Below, in pieces: positions 37,108 to 45,332 of a stretch of 64,000 nt of DNA. Positions within the stretch are counted from its first letter, which is position 1, and each line of letters begins with the position of its first letter. The notes beneath the pieces were generated by a model. It was not told where the DNA came from. It saw nothing but the letters and a program-made list of their open reading frames with translations, and searched no databases. The stretch lies in NCBI GenBank assembly GCA_963792895.1, contig CAWBYA010000007.1:186001-250000 (forward strand), given 5' to 3'. This DNA comes from UBA6912 sp963792895. GTDB lineage: Bacteria > Actinomycetota > Acidimicrobiia > Spongiisociales > UBA5794. A program made the translations under genes and the position numbers.

Positions 37108-37184
37108 TGGTCGGGACGGCCGGATTTGAACCGGCGACCTCATCGTCCCGAACGATGCGCGCTGCCAAACTGCGCCACGTCCCG
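37108..37184 (-). tRNA. tRNA-Pro (anticodon CGG)
   Basis: On the minus strand it folds into a full cloverleaf: acceptor CGGGACG/CGTCCCG, D-stem GCGC/GCGC, anticodon stem CATCG/CGATG with loop TTCGGGA (anticodon CGG, reading CCG), and T-stem GCCGG/CCGGC with loop TTCAAAT. The discriminator is A (37111) and CCA is encoded (37110-37108). It starts 2 bp after the stop of the CNNM transporter gene on the same strand and may be processed from that transcript. Confidence 0.96.
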
Positions 37185-37186
37185 AG

Positions 37187-38455
37187 TCAGGTGATTGTAC
37201 CCACGTCGGCGGACCGCTCAACCTGGATCTTGTCGATACGGTTCCTGTCCATGTCCACGACCATCATTGCGACCCCGGCAACGTCCGCTCGGTCCCCCTC
37301 GGTGGGGATACGTCCGGCGAGGGCGAGGAACAACCCGGCCACCGTGGAATACGGCCCATCCGGCATCTCGGCATCGAGGACGTCCTCGAGGTCTTCGATC
37401 GAGAGTCGCCCGTCGACGAGCCACGTCTGCGGAGCCACCTCGACGGCTCCCGGCTCGCCTGGGTCGTACTCGTCGCGCAAGGTGCCGACGAGCTCCGCAA
37501 CGAGGTCCTTGATCGTCACGATTCCCTCGACGCCTCCGTGCTCGTCGAGGATCACGGCGAACACGTACTGGCGTGACCGCATCTCCTGGAGCACGGCCAG
37601 CACCGGCGCCGATTCGGGGATGAAGTGGGGTGGCCGCAGCAGGCGTTGGAGCTCGCTCGGGGCGACGCCTTCTGGGAGCTGGAAGAGGTCCTTGACGTAC
37701 AAGACTCCCTTGAGGTCGTCGAGATCCCCCGACGAGACGGGATATCGGGAGTGACCGGTCGCGGAGATCAGCTCCCGCACGTCGTCGAACGTGAACGGCA
37801 TGGTCAGCACGGCGATCTCGGTGCGAGGCGTCATGACGTCCCGCACCGGCCGGTCGGCCAGCGTGAAGAGCGCGTCGAGGATCTCATGCTCGGCAGCCTC
37901 GATCTCGCCGCCGGCGAGACCCAGCTCGGCGAGCGCCCTGATGTCCTCCTCCGTCACCGCGGAGACTCGGCTGGTGTCCCGCAGGCCGAAGATCCGCATC
38001 ACAACTCGCGTGATTGCGGTGAAGAAACGGGCGATTGGACCGAGCACCAGCGACAGACGCCATATGGTCGGCGCAACGGCGAGTGAGAACTGTTCGGGGT
38101 AGCGAGCGGCCAAGGTCTTTGGAGTGATCTCGCCCACGACAAGCACGACCGCCGTCACCACGGCGGTGGCGACCCAAGGGCCCCAGCGTTCCCCGAGGAG
38201 GTCGATGAAGAGGGTCGTTGCGACAGATGCCCCAAGGATGTTGACGAGGTTGTTGGCGACGAGGATGGTGGAGAGCAGCCGATCCGGATCAGACACGAGT
38301 TGAGCGACCCTTGCGCCTCTCCTGCCGTGCTCGGTCAGCTGGTGAACTCGCTCTCGCCCGATACCGATGAGCGCCGTCTCCGAGCCGGAGAAGAAGCCCG
38401 ATCCGACGGCGCAGACGCCGATGATGGCTATGTAGACGAGCGTCGTCGCCGTCAC
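37187..38455 (-). CDS. CNNM/HlyC-CorC family membrane transporter with CBS pair
   Basis: This 422-residue protein has a DUF21 membrane domain with FFSGSETALIGIGRERV, LSTILVANNLVNILGASVA and VVLVVGEITPKTLAARYPE. A CBS pair follows (VRDVMTPRTEIAVLTM ... SRYPVSSGDLDDLKGVLYVKDLF ... FAVILDEHGGVEGIVTIKDLVAEL), then a CorC_HlyC domain. Family knowledge: CNNM/CorC proteins export Mg2+ or related ions. The GTG start lies 57 bp after the receiver-protein stop on the same strand. The tRNA-Pro gene follows immediately. Confidence 0.92.
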   Translation of the reverse strand: MTATTLVYIAIIGVCAVGSGFFSGSETALIGIGRERVHQLTEHGRRGARVAQLVSDPDRLLSTILVANNLVNILGASVATTLFIDLLGERWGPWVATAVVTAVVLVVGEITPKTLAARYPEQFSLAVAPTIWRLSLVLGPIARFFTAITRVVMRIFGLRDTSRVSAVTEEDIRALAELGLAGGEIEAAEHEILDALFTLADRPVRDVMTPRTEIAVLTMPFTFDDVRELISATGHSRYPVSSGDLDDLKGVLYVKDLFQLPEGVAPSELQRLLRPPHFIPESAPVLAVLQEMRSRQYVFAVILDEHGGVEGIVTIKDLVAELVGTLRDEYDPGEPGAVEVAPQTWLVDGRLSIEDLEDVLDAEMPDGPYSTVAGLFLALAGRIPTEGDRADVAGVAMMVVDMDRNRIDKIQVERSADVGTIT

Positions 38456-38512
38456 TGCGTCACCTGCGCCCTGTGCGGCAGAGAGCTCTCCGCCGGGCTT
38501 CTCACCGCTGCC

Positions 38513-38920
38513 TCACTCCTCGACACTCGCCTCGACGGTGATTGCCACGGGTGCAGGTCCGAGGGCGTGCGTCAACGCGGCGCGTATCTCGTGCGCATCG
38601 AAGGGCTTTGTCAACCATGCCGCTGCCCCGGCGCGCTTGGCGAGGAATGCGTCTGCAGCTCGGTCGAGGAGCATCACCACCGGGATCGGGTTGCTCCCGA
38701 CGAGGCCCGCCTGCTCGCGGATGGAACGAGCGAGCGCCATCCCGCCCATCGACCCGACTTGGAGGTCGACGACCACGGCGTCGTAGTCGCCTGAGAAGGC
38801 CGCTTCTGCTGCTGCGGCAGGATCGTCGAGATCGACCACGTCGAAGTCGGGCGTGGTCACGGATGCGTGGACCTCGCTCCGCACCCACGGAACGTCGGCG
38901 ACGAGGAGGATGCGGCTCAT
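38513..38920 (-). CDS. Stand-alone CheY-like receiver domain with degenerate switch residues
   Basis: This 135-residue protein keeps the phosphoacceptor D52 (AVVVDLQVGSMGG) and K105 (WLTKPFD). The N-terminal acidic pair is reduced to one Asp (LLVADVP), and the switch Thr/Ser is replaced by Leu (VVMLLDRA). No output domain is attached. It may act as a phosphorelay or protein-interaction module. ATG 38920 is preceded by TATCCT at 7 nt; the longer in-frame start at 39241 is not credible. Confidence 0.82.
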   Translation of the reverse strand: MSRILLVADVPWVRSEVHASVTTPDFDVVDLDDPAAAAEAAFSGDYDAVVVDLQVGSMGGMALARSIREQAGLVGSNPIPVVMLLDRAADAFLAKRAGAAAWLTKPFDAHEIRAALTHALGPAPVAITVEASVEE

Positions 38921-38927
38921 GCAGGCG

Positions 38928-38933
38928 AGGATA
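38928..38933 (-). promoter_or_regulatory. -10 hexamer TATCCT, receiver protein
   Basis: Ends 7 nt before ATG 38920; leaderless type. Confidence 0.45.
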
Positions 38934-39303
38934 GCGGTGACGTCACGGCCCTGGACGATGATGGGCCGTTGACGCCGATCCACTGAGGTGTCGGGCAGCG
39001 CAAGAGGCTGGACGGTCGTTCTCTCTCCTCCCTTTGACCCCGATCCACGAGCGCGGGTTCGCCGGCGCAGCCTCTTCCGCTTCTCCTCCCTCCCAGGGGA
39101 GTGGGCCGGCCGGAGGCTCGATTCGAGGAGGGTGTCCGGCGTGAGTCTCCGTGACCTGGAGACGCCCTCGGGTCGCCGAGGCGGTGCGCTCTGCGATCGC
39201 ACCGGGAGGGGGGTCATCCACGACGGTACCGACGGCTGCATGCGGGATCATTGTCGGGGCGGATTCCCCGCATGGCGGGAGGAGTCGTAACATCGCGCAT
39301 CCC
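38934..39303. other. Intergenic region between divergent genes, no gene supported
   Basis: No ORF here has convincing codon bias. It holds several short inverted repeats (GTCTCC/GGAGAC near 39143-39165; ATGCGGG/CCCGCAT flanking 39240-39275), purine/pyrimidine-rich stretches and a GCTCTGCGATC word shared with the 121-bp repeat family. It may be a decayed repeat element plus the nfeD promoter. Confidence 0.5.
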
Positions 39304-40584
39304 ATGGGTCGTGCCCTCCGCCTCTTCTTCGCCGCTGCGTTTGTGCTCGTCGGCATCGCCCCCGCCTTCGCCGCGGGGGCTGCTTCCGACGCCGTGGTCG
39401 TTGCCGATGTGCGCGGGCCTCTCGAGCAACGTGCCCTGGACTTCCTGGTTGGCGTGATCGAGGACGAGCCGGCACAAGTGATCGTGCTCCAGATCAACAA
39501 CCCGGGTATCGCCTCGGGCGACCCGACCGCGCTGTTCGATGCGATTGCTGCCTCCGATCGGCCGGTCACGGCGTGGGTGGGGCCATCCGGCGCCGAGGCG
39601 TACGGGGGCGTCGCCGAGATCCTGACGTTGGTTGCCTATCGGGGGGCAGCGCCTGGTACACGGGTCGGATATCTCGACGAGCGGGTCGCAGGCGCCGGGG
39701 CCGCCGATCTGCGTCAGCCGGGCGTCGATGCTGCGGTTCGTCGGGAGGCGGTCGAGGTGTCCGAGCCGATCGCAGGCATCATCGACGAGGTCGTGCCGAC
39801 GATCGGACAGTTCATCGCCACGCTCGACGGGCGGGAGCTGCGGACGGCGTCGGGCACGAAGCTACTCGACACCACCGAGCTGACGACGGCCGACGACGGG
39901 TCCGAGATCGTGGTGGCATCCGTCGACGTGCGGTTTCTGAAGCCCGGCCTGCTCACACGTACGCTGCGCTTGGCGATTCGGCCGGAGGCGATGCTCTTCT
40001 TCCTCCTGGTCGGGCTGTCTGCTGCCGTGTTCGAGTTCTATGCGGCCGGCGTCGGAGTCACGGCTGCCGTTGCCGCGTTCACCCTCTTCCTCGCCGGCTT
40101 CGGCATCGCCAGCCTGCCGATGCGGTGGGTCTCGCTGGGTGTGGTGTTGGTGGGGATGCTGCTGTACACGGTCGATTTCCAGAACACGGTCATCTCGTGG
40201 AGAGGGCTGCTTGGTACGGCCCTCCTCCTGGGAGGCGGTCTCACGATCACCGACGCGGCTCCTCAGTTCGGCGCACGATGGTGGGCAGTGGTCCTCATCG
40301 TGATCGGCATCGCCTCTTTCTACATGGTTGCCCTGACGACTGTTGCCCGATCCCGATTCTCGACCAGGACAATTGGCCGCGAGCATCTCGTCGGAAGACG
40401 CGGTATTGCCGAAACCGTCTTCGATCCATACGGCACGGTCGACGTCGACGGTGCGAAATGGCGGGCTCGGAGTCACCGCGCTGCCGGGATTGCACAGGGC
40501 GACGCCGTCGAGGTGCTCGAGGTGACGGGCATCATGCTCGAGGTGGTCCCCGTCGAGGGCGAATTCCCAGAAGTTCGCGATTAG
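39304..40584 (+). CDS. NfeD-family membrane protein with degenerate ClpP-like protease domain
   Basis: This 426-residue protein has a signal peptide (to about residue 25) and a ClpP/crotonase-like domain (30-235). Four membrane helices follow (about 225-345: MLFFLLVGLSAAVFEFYAAG onward), then a C-terminal NfeD OB-fold (VGRRGIAETVFDPYGTVDVDGAKWRARS). In active NfeD1b proteases the motif PSGAxAaSAGT carries the serine; here it reads PSGAEAYGGV (94-103), with Gly-101 at the Ser position. The protease is probably inactive. NfeD proteins usually partner flotillin-type SPFH proteins, none of which is in the window. Confidence 0.85.
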   Translation: MGRALRLFFAAAFVLVGIAPAFAAGAASDAVVVADVRGPLEQRALDFLVGVIEDEPAQVIVLQINNPGIASGDPTALFDAIAASDRPVTAWVGPSGAEAYGGVAEILTLVAYRGAAPGTRVGYLDERVAGAGAADLRQPGVDAAVRREAVEVSEPIAGIIDEVVPTIGQFIATLDGRELRTASGTKLLDTTELTTADDGSEIVVASVDVRFLKPGLLTRTLRLAIRPEAMLFFLLVGLSAAVFEFYAAGVGVTAAVAAFTLFLAGFGIASLPMRWVSLGVVLVGMLLYTVDFQNTVISWRGLLGTALLLGGGLTITDAAPQFGARWWAVVLIVIGIASFYMVALTTVARSRFSTRTIGREHLVGRRGIAETVFDPYGTVDVDGAKWRARSHRAAGIAQGDAVEVLEVTGIMLEVVPVEGEFPEVRD

Positions 40585-40680
40585 CAAGCGATTCTTCCAG
40601 TTCTTCCCTTGTGGCCGGCGACAATCGTGGTTAGGTTCGGCAGGCTGTTGGAGGCTCTCTGGGTCTGGAGGTTCCCCCCG

Positions 40681-40944
40681 ATGACGTTGTCCCTCGATCG
40701 TACTTGGCAGCCGGTTGCCCTCTGTCGTGGTAACCACTCGCACTTGTTCTTCCCTCCGAGCGCGCAAGAGCGCAAGGAGGAGAGAGAGCGTCGAGAAGTC
40801 AGGGCGAAGTCAATCTGTCAGATCTGTCCGGTGCGCACCCAGTGCCTCGAATACGCCATGGAGATCCGAGAACCGTACGGTATCTGGGGCGGGTTCACGG
40901 AGTCGGAGCGTCGCCAGTTGCAGACGACGGCAGCCGCCGTCTGA
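40681..40944 (+). CDS. WhiB-family iron-sulfur transcriptional regulator
   Basis: This 87-residue protein has the four [4Fe-4S] cysteines C15, C46, C49 and C55 (LCRG, ICQIC, QC) and the GIWGG turn (67-71) followed by the basic ERRQ tail. WhiB proteins are confined to Actinomycetota and their phages and bind sigma-70 region 4. ATG 40681 has a GGAGG site 9 nt upstream. Its last 50 bp overlap the 3' end of selB on the other strand. Confidence 0.95.
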   Translation: MTLSLDRTWQPVALCRGNHSHLFFPPSAQERKEERERREVRAKSICQICPVRTQCLEYAMEIREPYGIWGGFTESERRQLQTTAAAV

Positions 40945-42724
40945 CGCTCCGGACGTCGCCGCGACGCGACGTCCATCCAGCGGCATCGAGCCATTCGAGC
41001 AGTGGCACCGCATGGCGGCGGGTCACCTCGAGCGCGTCCCGGAACTCGGCGACGGTGAACGCTTCGCCGAGCCCTTGGATGCGATGGGTCACCTCGTCGA
41101 GCTGCTCTGGGAGAAAGGCCACGTCGTCGCCCACGACGACGAGCCGGCCTTCTCGGACCAGGGCGTGAAACTGGTCGGCGCCGAGCCCGAGTGACGACGC
41201 TCGCGGAACGGCGAGACCGGCGGACGCGAGCGTCGTCTGCGCTGTGGCCCACGCGGCCTGCTCGGCGTCGGACCACCGGACATCGAAGTCGTTGCGGCGT
41301 ACCGTCGCCTGCTCGATCACCAGTCCGGTCGCTGGTTGCCGGACCAGCGCCTCGACAACCGCTTGGTCGAGGCGCGCCGCCGACGCCACTGTGGCAAGCG
41401 GGATTCCCGGCCGTTTCGGGTTTGCGACGTGATAATCGGCGACGAGCCGGGTGATCCGTTGGAGGGCTCGCTCGGCCCGTTCGTGCGTCATCATCACTTC
41501 TCCGGCAACGAATGCTCGAGTGGCGCGGCCGCCGCCGGTGTCGGCGTCCAATTCGGCCGCCGTCGCCTCGCCTCGGGCGGCGAGGAGCGCAGCGGCGACG
41601 GCATCGCCGTCGATGTCGAGCGCAGCGACCAAGGCGGCGGCGCTGTCACGAGCCCCGGCGGTCGAGGCAGGCGCGGGGTCGAGAACAGTCCCACCGGCGA
41701 CGACGACCCTTCTCCCCACCTCGCGCACGATGAAGCGATCACCGGCACGAAGCGGAAGCGGCGTGTCGAGCTGAAGGATGGCCGGTCCCGGTGCTTCGAG
41801 CTTCTTGGCGTCGAGCAAGCGGACGGCCACCGACCAGTGGCCGGTTCCGGCATGGAGGTGATAGGCGCCCCGGTCCGCGACCGCGCCGGGCCACGCCCGT
41901 ACGGGGCGAAGCTCTGCGAGCAGCCGCCGGGTCGTGCGGAAGGCGCCGTGGCCGAGCATTGTTCCCCGCGGAACATCCGTCTTGTCCATTCCCACGAGAT
42001 TGAGCGCGGCCCGCGATCCCGGTGCCACCGTTTCACTCTCGGTCTCGTGGCTCTGAATGGTTCGGATGCGGGCGTTTGCACCTTCAGGCCACAACGTGAC
42101 CGTATCGCCCCGCGCGAGTCTGCCGTCGGTGAGTGTTCCGGTCACGACGAGCCCTGCGCCTCCCACGACGAAGGCCCGGTCGATCCACATGCGGGGCCTG
42201 CCGATGTCCCGCGGTGGGCCCGCCCGTTCGAGCGCCCCAGCGAGAGCCGTGCGGAGTTCATCCATGCCGGCTCCAGTGACGGGAGACACCGCAATCACGG
42301 GCCAGTCGGCCAGCAGCGTCCCCGATGTGCGCTCGGTGACCTCGGCGGCCGCCAAGTCGGCGAGATCGGAGTCGACGAGGTCGGTCCGTGTCAAGGCCAC
42401 CACCCCTGTTGCGATGCCCAGCCCGTCGAGGATGGCGAGGTGCTCCTCGGTCTGTGGCATCCATCCTTCGTCGGCGGCGACAACGAAGAGGGCGACGTCG
42501 ACTGCTCCGACACCGGCCAGCATGTTCTTGACGAAGCGCTCGTGGCCGGGCACGTCGACGAACCCAACCATGCCGGTGCCGATCCGAGCCCATCCGAAGC
42601 CGAGATCGATGGTGAGACCTCGTCGCTTCTCCTCCTCCCAGCGGTCCGGATCGCGCCCGGTGAGGGCGTGCACCAGCGTGGATTTCCCGTGGTCGACGTG
42701 CCCGGCCGTGGCGACGATCGACAT
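40895..42724 (-). CDS. selB: Selenocysteine-specific elongation factor SelB
   Basis: This 609-residue protein starts MSIVATAGHVDHGKSTLVHAL (G1), then DLGFGWA, DVPGHERFVKNMLAG (G3), ALTRTDLVD (G4-like), two beta-barrel domains and C-terminal winged helices from about residue 370. It delivers Sec-tRNA to UGA codons followed by a SECIS hairpin. ATG 42724 overlaps the selA stop (TGATG). The selA-selB order and overlap are the classical arrangement. Confidence 0.94.
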   Translation of the reverse strand: MSIVATAGHVDHGKSTLVHALTGRDPDRWEEEKRRGLTIDLGFGWARIGTGMVGFVDVPGHERFVKNMLAGVGAVDVALFVVAADEGWMPQTEEHLAILDGLGIATGVVALTRTDLVDSDLADLAAAEVTERTSGTLLADWPVIAVSPVTGAGMDELRTALAGALERAGPPRDIGRPRMWIDRAFVVGGAGLVVTGTLTDGRLARGDTVTLWPEGANARIRTIQSHETESETVAPGSRAALNLVGMDKTDVPRGTMLGHGAFRTTRRLLAELRPVRAWPGAVADRGAYHLHAGTGHWSVAVRLLDAKKLEAPGPAILQLDTPLPLRAGDRFIVREVGRRVVVAGGTVLDPAPASTAGARDSAAALVAALDIDGDAVAAALLAARGEATAAELDADTGGGRATRAFVAGEVMMTHERAERALQRITRLVADYHVANPKRPGIPLATVASAARLDQAVVEALVRQPATGLVIEQATVRRNDFDVRWSDAEQAAWATAQTTLASAGLAVPRASSLGLGADQFHALVREGRLVVVGDDVAFLPEQLDEVTHRIQGLGEAFTVAEFRDALEVTRRHAVPLLEWLDAAGWTSRRGDVRSVRRRLPSSATGDAPTP

Positions 42725-44052
42725 CAGGCGAGCGCTGCTGCGATCAGGGAATCGTCCGTGGTGGCGACCGTCCGAAGGTCGATCACCAGTCGCTGGTCGT
42801 TGCGACGAGCCAGGATCGGCGGGCGGGCGTCGAGGAGTCGCCGCCAACGGAAGTCGGGACGGTCGGCTATGGCAAGCACAGGGGTGGGAATGGTCTCGCC
42901 CGGAACCGACCCCGCTCCAGGGACGGACTCGCTCATCACGATCTCACCATGCCCACCAAGCAGCGGTACGAGCCGCTCGAGTCGGGGGCCAAGCGACTCC
43001 CCGTCGAGCATCGCCATGTGCCAGAACGGGATCTCGGCACCTCGACCGCTCCCGTACAGCTCGAGGGTGACGTTGAGCGCGGCGAGAGTGGGGCCGTCGA
43101 GGCGCATCGCACGCATCAGCGGGTGCGTAGCCATACGGCGGACGAGGTCGGCGCGCCCAACGATCACACCACTCTGGGGCCCGCCGAGCAGCTTGTCGCC
43201 GCTGAACAACACGACGCCTGCGCCGCCATCGACCGTCTGCCGCACCCCGGGCTCCTCGGCGAGCCATCCCGGTGGGGACCCATCCAGCCAGGGCGTTCGG
43301 GCGTCGAGGAGTCCGCTCCCCACATCGGCGATGAACGGTACGCCGGCGCGCTCGGCCAGCGTCCCGAGATCCCGATAGCCGACCGATTCGCTGAAACCCT
43401 CGACGCGATAGTTCGACGGGTGCACCTTGAGGATCGCGGCTACGGCCTCCAGTGTGCGCTCGTAGTCGGCGAGGCGAGTGCGGTTGGTCGTGCCGACTTC
43501 GATGAGGCGGGCACCCGAGGCTGCCATCAGCTCCGGAAGCCGGAAGGACCCGCCTATCTCTATGAGCTCACCCCGCGACACGGCGACGCCATCAGGCGCA
43601 GCGAGTGCAGCCAGTGCCAGCACGAGTGCGGCAGCGTTGTTGTTGACGGCGAGGCCCGCTTCTGCGCCCGTCAACGACGCTGCCAGCCGGCCGAAGTAGG
43701 CGTGGCGACCGCCTCGTCGACCTGTCGCCAGGTCGAACTCGACGTTTGCGTAGCCGGTCGCAACCTCCTTGGCCGCAGCTGCGGCGTCCGGATGCAGCGG
43801 CGCCCTTCCGAGGTTGGTGTGGAGCAGGACGCCGGTTGCGTTCACCATGCGCACCGGTCGGCGAGCAACGAGGGACTTCAGCTCCCGCCGAGCGATCTCG
43901 TGTGGGTCGGCACCATTACCTGCTTCTCGTGCCTCTACGATCGCGCTGCGGGAGATCTCGACGAGCAGCGGCTGGGGCAGCCGATCCCACGCTGCGTCTT
44001 CGGCAAGCGTTCGGGCGAGTGCATCGACGGAAGGCAATCGGGTCCGCTCCAT
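42724..44052 (-). CDS. selA: L-seryl-tRNA(Sec) selenium transferase SelA
   Basis: This 442-residue PLP enzyme has LPSVDALARTL at the N-terminus, NATGVLLHTNLGRAPL, the PLP lysine in VLFSGDKLLGGPQSG, and a C-terminal DLRTVATTDDSL. It converts Ser-tRNA(Sec) to Sec-tRNA(Sec) with selenophosphate. ATG 44052 follows TAACCT by 6 nt. It is divergent from fxsA, whose own -10 lies about 70 bp away. No selC or selD was found in the window. Confidence 0.95.
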   Translation of the reverse strand: MERTRLPSVDALARTLAEDAAWDRLPQPLLVEISRSAIVEAREAGNGADPHEIARRELKSLVARRPVRMVNATGVLLHTNLGRAPLHPDAAAAAKEVATGYANVEFDLATGRRGGRHAYFGRLAASLTGAEAGLAVNNNAAALVLALAALAAPDGVAVSRGELIEIGGSFRLPELMAASGARLIEVGTTNRTRLADYERTLEAVAAILKVHPSNYRVEGFSESVGYRDLGTLAERAGVPFIADVGSGLLDARTPWLDGSPPGWLAEEPGVRQTVDGGAGVVLFSGDKLLGGPQSGVIVGRADLVRRMATHPLMRAMRLDGPTLAALNVTLELYGSGRGAEIPFWHMAMLDGESLGPRLERLVPLLGGHGEIVMSESVPGAGSVPGETIPTPVLAIADRPDFRWRRLLDARPPILARRNDQRLVIDLRTVATTDDSLIAAALA

Positions 44053-44058
44053 CCCACG

Positions 44059-44064
44059 AGGTTA
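44059..44064 (-). promoter_or_regulatory. -10 hexamer TAACCT, selA-selB
   Basis: Ends 6 nt before ATG 44052; leaderless type. Confidence 0.5.
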
Positions 44065-44132
44065 GGAGGGTCCGTGCGCAGGCAACGGCTCGAGATGACG
44101 GGAACGCCGGAGCCCTTCCGGCGGGACGTCGG

Positions 44133-44138
44133 TATCGT
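44133..44138 (+). promoter_or_regulatory. -10 hexamer TATCGT, fxsA operon
   Basis: Ends 7 nt before ATG 44146; leaderless type. Confidence 0.5.
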
Positions 44139-44145
44139 GGGAGCG

Positions 44146-44523
44146 ATGCGCCCGCTGCCTGCCATCTTCGTCGCCTTGGTCGTCGTCCCGTTCCTGGAGA
44201 TGGCGCTTCTGATAGCCGTGGCGAGTCGCATCGGCTTCCTGCCTGCGGTTGCGCTCGTCATAGCGACGGCGCTGCTCGGATCGGTCCTCGTATCCCGTCA
44301 GGGACGGGGCCAGATCCGGCGCGTCCAACAAACCGTCGCTGCCGGTGCGTTCCCCTCGAGGGAGCTCGCCCACGGGGCGATGATCCTCGTCGCCGGTGCG
44401 CTGCTGATCACCCCCGGGTTCATCACAGACGCAATTGGCTTCAGCCTGTTGGTCCCGGGTGTACGAGAGGCAATTCGCCGCTACGGGACGCGCCGAATGC
44501 AGAACCGCGTCCAGATCCTGTGA
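44146..44523 (+). CDS. fxsA: FxsA-family membrane protein
   Basis: This 125-residue protein has two N-terminal membrane helices (IFVALVVVPFLEMALLIAVA, PAVALVIATALLGSVLVSRQG) with the conserved EM of PFLEMALLI, then GAMILVAGALLITPGFITDA, the FxsA signature. FxsA is known for suppressing F-plasmid exclusion of phage T7; its normal role is unclear. The stop overlaps the NUDIX start (GTGA), heading a three-gene operon. Confidence 0.9.
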   Translation: MRPLPAIFVALVVVPFLEMALLIAVASRIGFLPAVALVIATALLGSVLVSRQGRGQIRRVQQTVAAGAFPSRELAHGAMILVAGALLITPGFITDAIGFSLLVPGVREAIRRYGTRRMQNRVQIL

Positions 44524-45332
44524 CGGCGCCGGTCCGTCCTTCGTCGTCCATCTGCCTGCTCCGTGACGCAGGCCACGGGTGCGAGGTTCTGATGGCGCAG
44601 CGAGGGGCCGGTGCCCGGTTCATGGGCGGGGCATGGGTGTTTCCCGGCGGGGTCGTGGACGAGACCGACCGCAGTCCGACGGCACGTGCGGCCGTCGACG
44701 GAGTGTCCGACGACAACGAGGCGGCGTGGCGTGGTGCGGCGTTGCGCGAATTGGTGGAAGAGGCCGGAGTCTGGCTGTCCGACCCCCCTTTCGTGCTCGG
44801 TGTGGCAGAGAGACCGCACGGGACGGCCGTCTACGACGAGGCCGTCGCCGGTCGTGGCCGGTTTGCGGCGGGGTCGCTGGCATGGTTCTCGACGTGGGTC
44901 ACACCGACGCTCGTTCCCGTTCGGTTCGATGCTCGCTTCTACGTGGCAGCCGTCGGCCACGGCCTCGATGGCGTGGCCGATGGGAGAGAAATGGACGCGG
45001 TGACGTGGATCACTCCGGTCGAAGCCCTGGCCCGGGCGGACCATGGATCGTTCATCCTTCCGTTTCCAACGCGAAAGACGCTCGAACACTTCGCGACCCT
45101 CGGCACTGCGGGCGATATCGTTGCCCACGCCTCCACACAATTGGTCGTGCCGCGGATCCAACCGCGTCTGCGCCTGGCAGACGACGAGACGATCGAGGCC
45201 GTTCTGCCGGGTGAGGAGGGCTACGACGATGTTGGCGACCTCCCGCCAGATCCCGATGCGCTCGCCCGCGCATCGCGAGTGCGATCGGCGAAGGGGGAGC
45301 CCATTCCGGAGCTGGGCCGTCGTGAAGATTGA
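44520..45332 (+). CDS. NUDIX hydrolase with interrupted Nudix box (NUDT19-like)
   Basis: This 270-residue protein starts at GTG 44520, overlapping the fxsA stop. The Nudix box is split: GGAWVFPGGVVDE is followed by a ~24-residue insert before RELVEEAGVWL. Such an insert is known in the NUDT19-type acyl-CoA diphosphatases. It probably hydrolyses CoA derivatives or another nucleoside diphosphate. It overlaps the next gene by 11 bp; a NUDIX gene next to a LACTB2-like MBL gene is a familiar pairing. Confidence 0.85.
   Translation: MTAPVRPSSSICLLRDAGHGCEVLMAQRGAGARFMGGAWVFPGGVVDETDRSPTARAAVDGVSDDNEAAWRGAALRELVEEAGVWLSDPPFVLGVAERPHGTAVYDEAVAGRGRFAAGSLAWFSTWVTPTLVPVRFDARFYVAAVGHGLDGVADGREMDAVTWITPVEALARADHGSFILPFPTRKTLEHFATLGTAGDIVAHASTQLVVPRIQPRLRLADDETIEAVLPGEEGYDDVGDLPPDPDALARASRVRSAKGEPIPELGRRED

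Noticed and set aside
41336..43378. 680-aa plus-strand ORF opposite selB/selA
   Set aside because: Low-complexity shadow crossing two conserved genes.
44053..44145. tRNA-Sec (selC) between selA and fxsA
   Set aside because: No cloverleaf with a TCA anticodon could be drawn; the region is fully explained by two divergent promoters.
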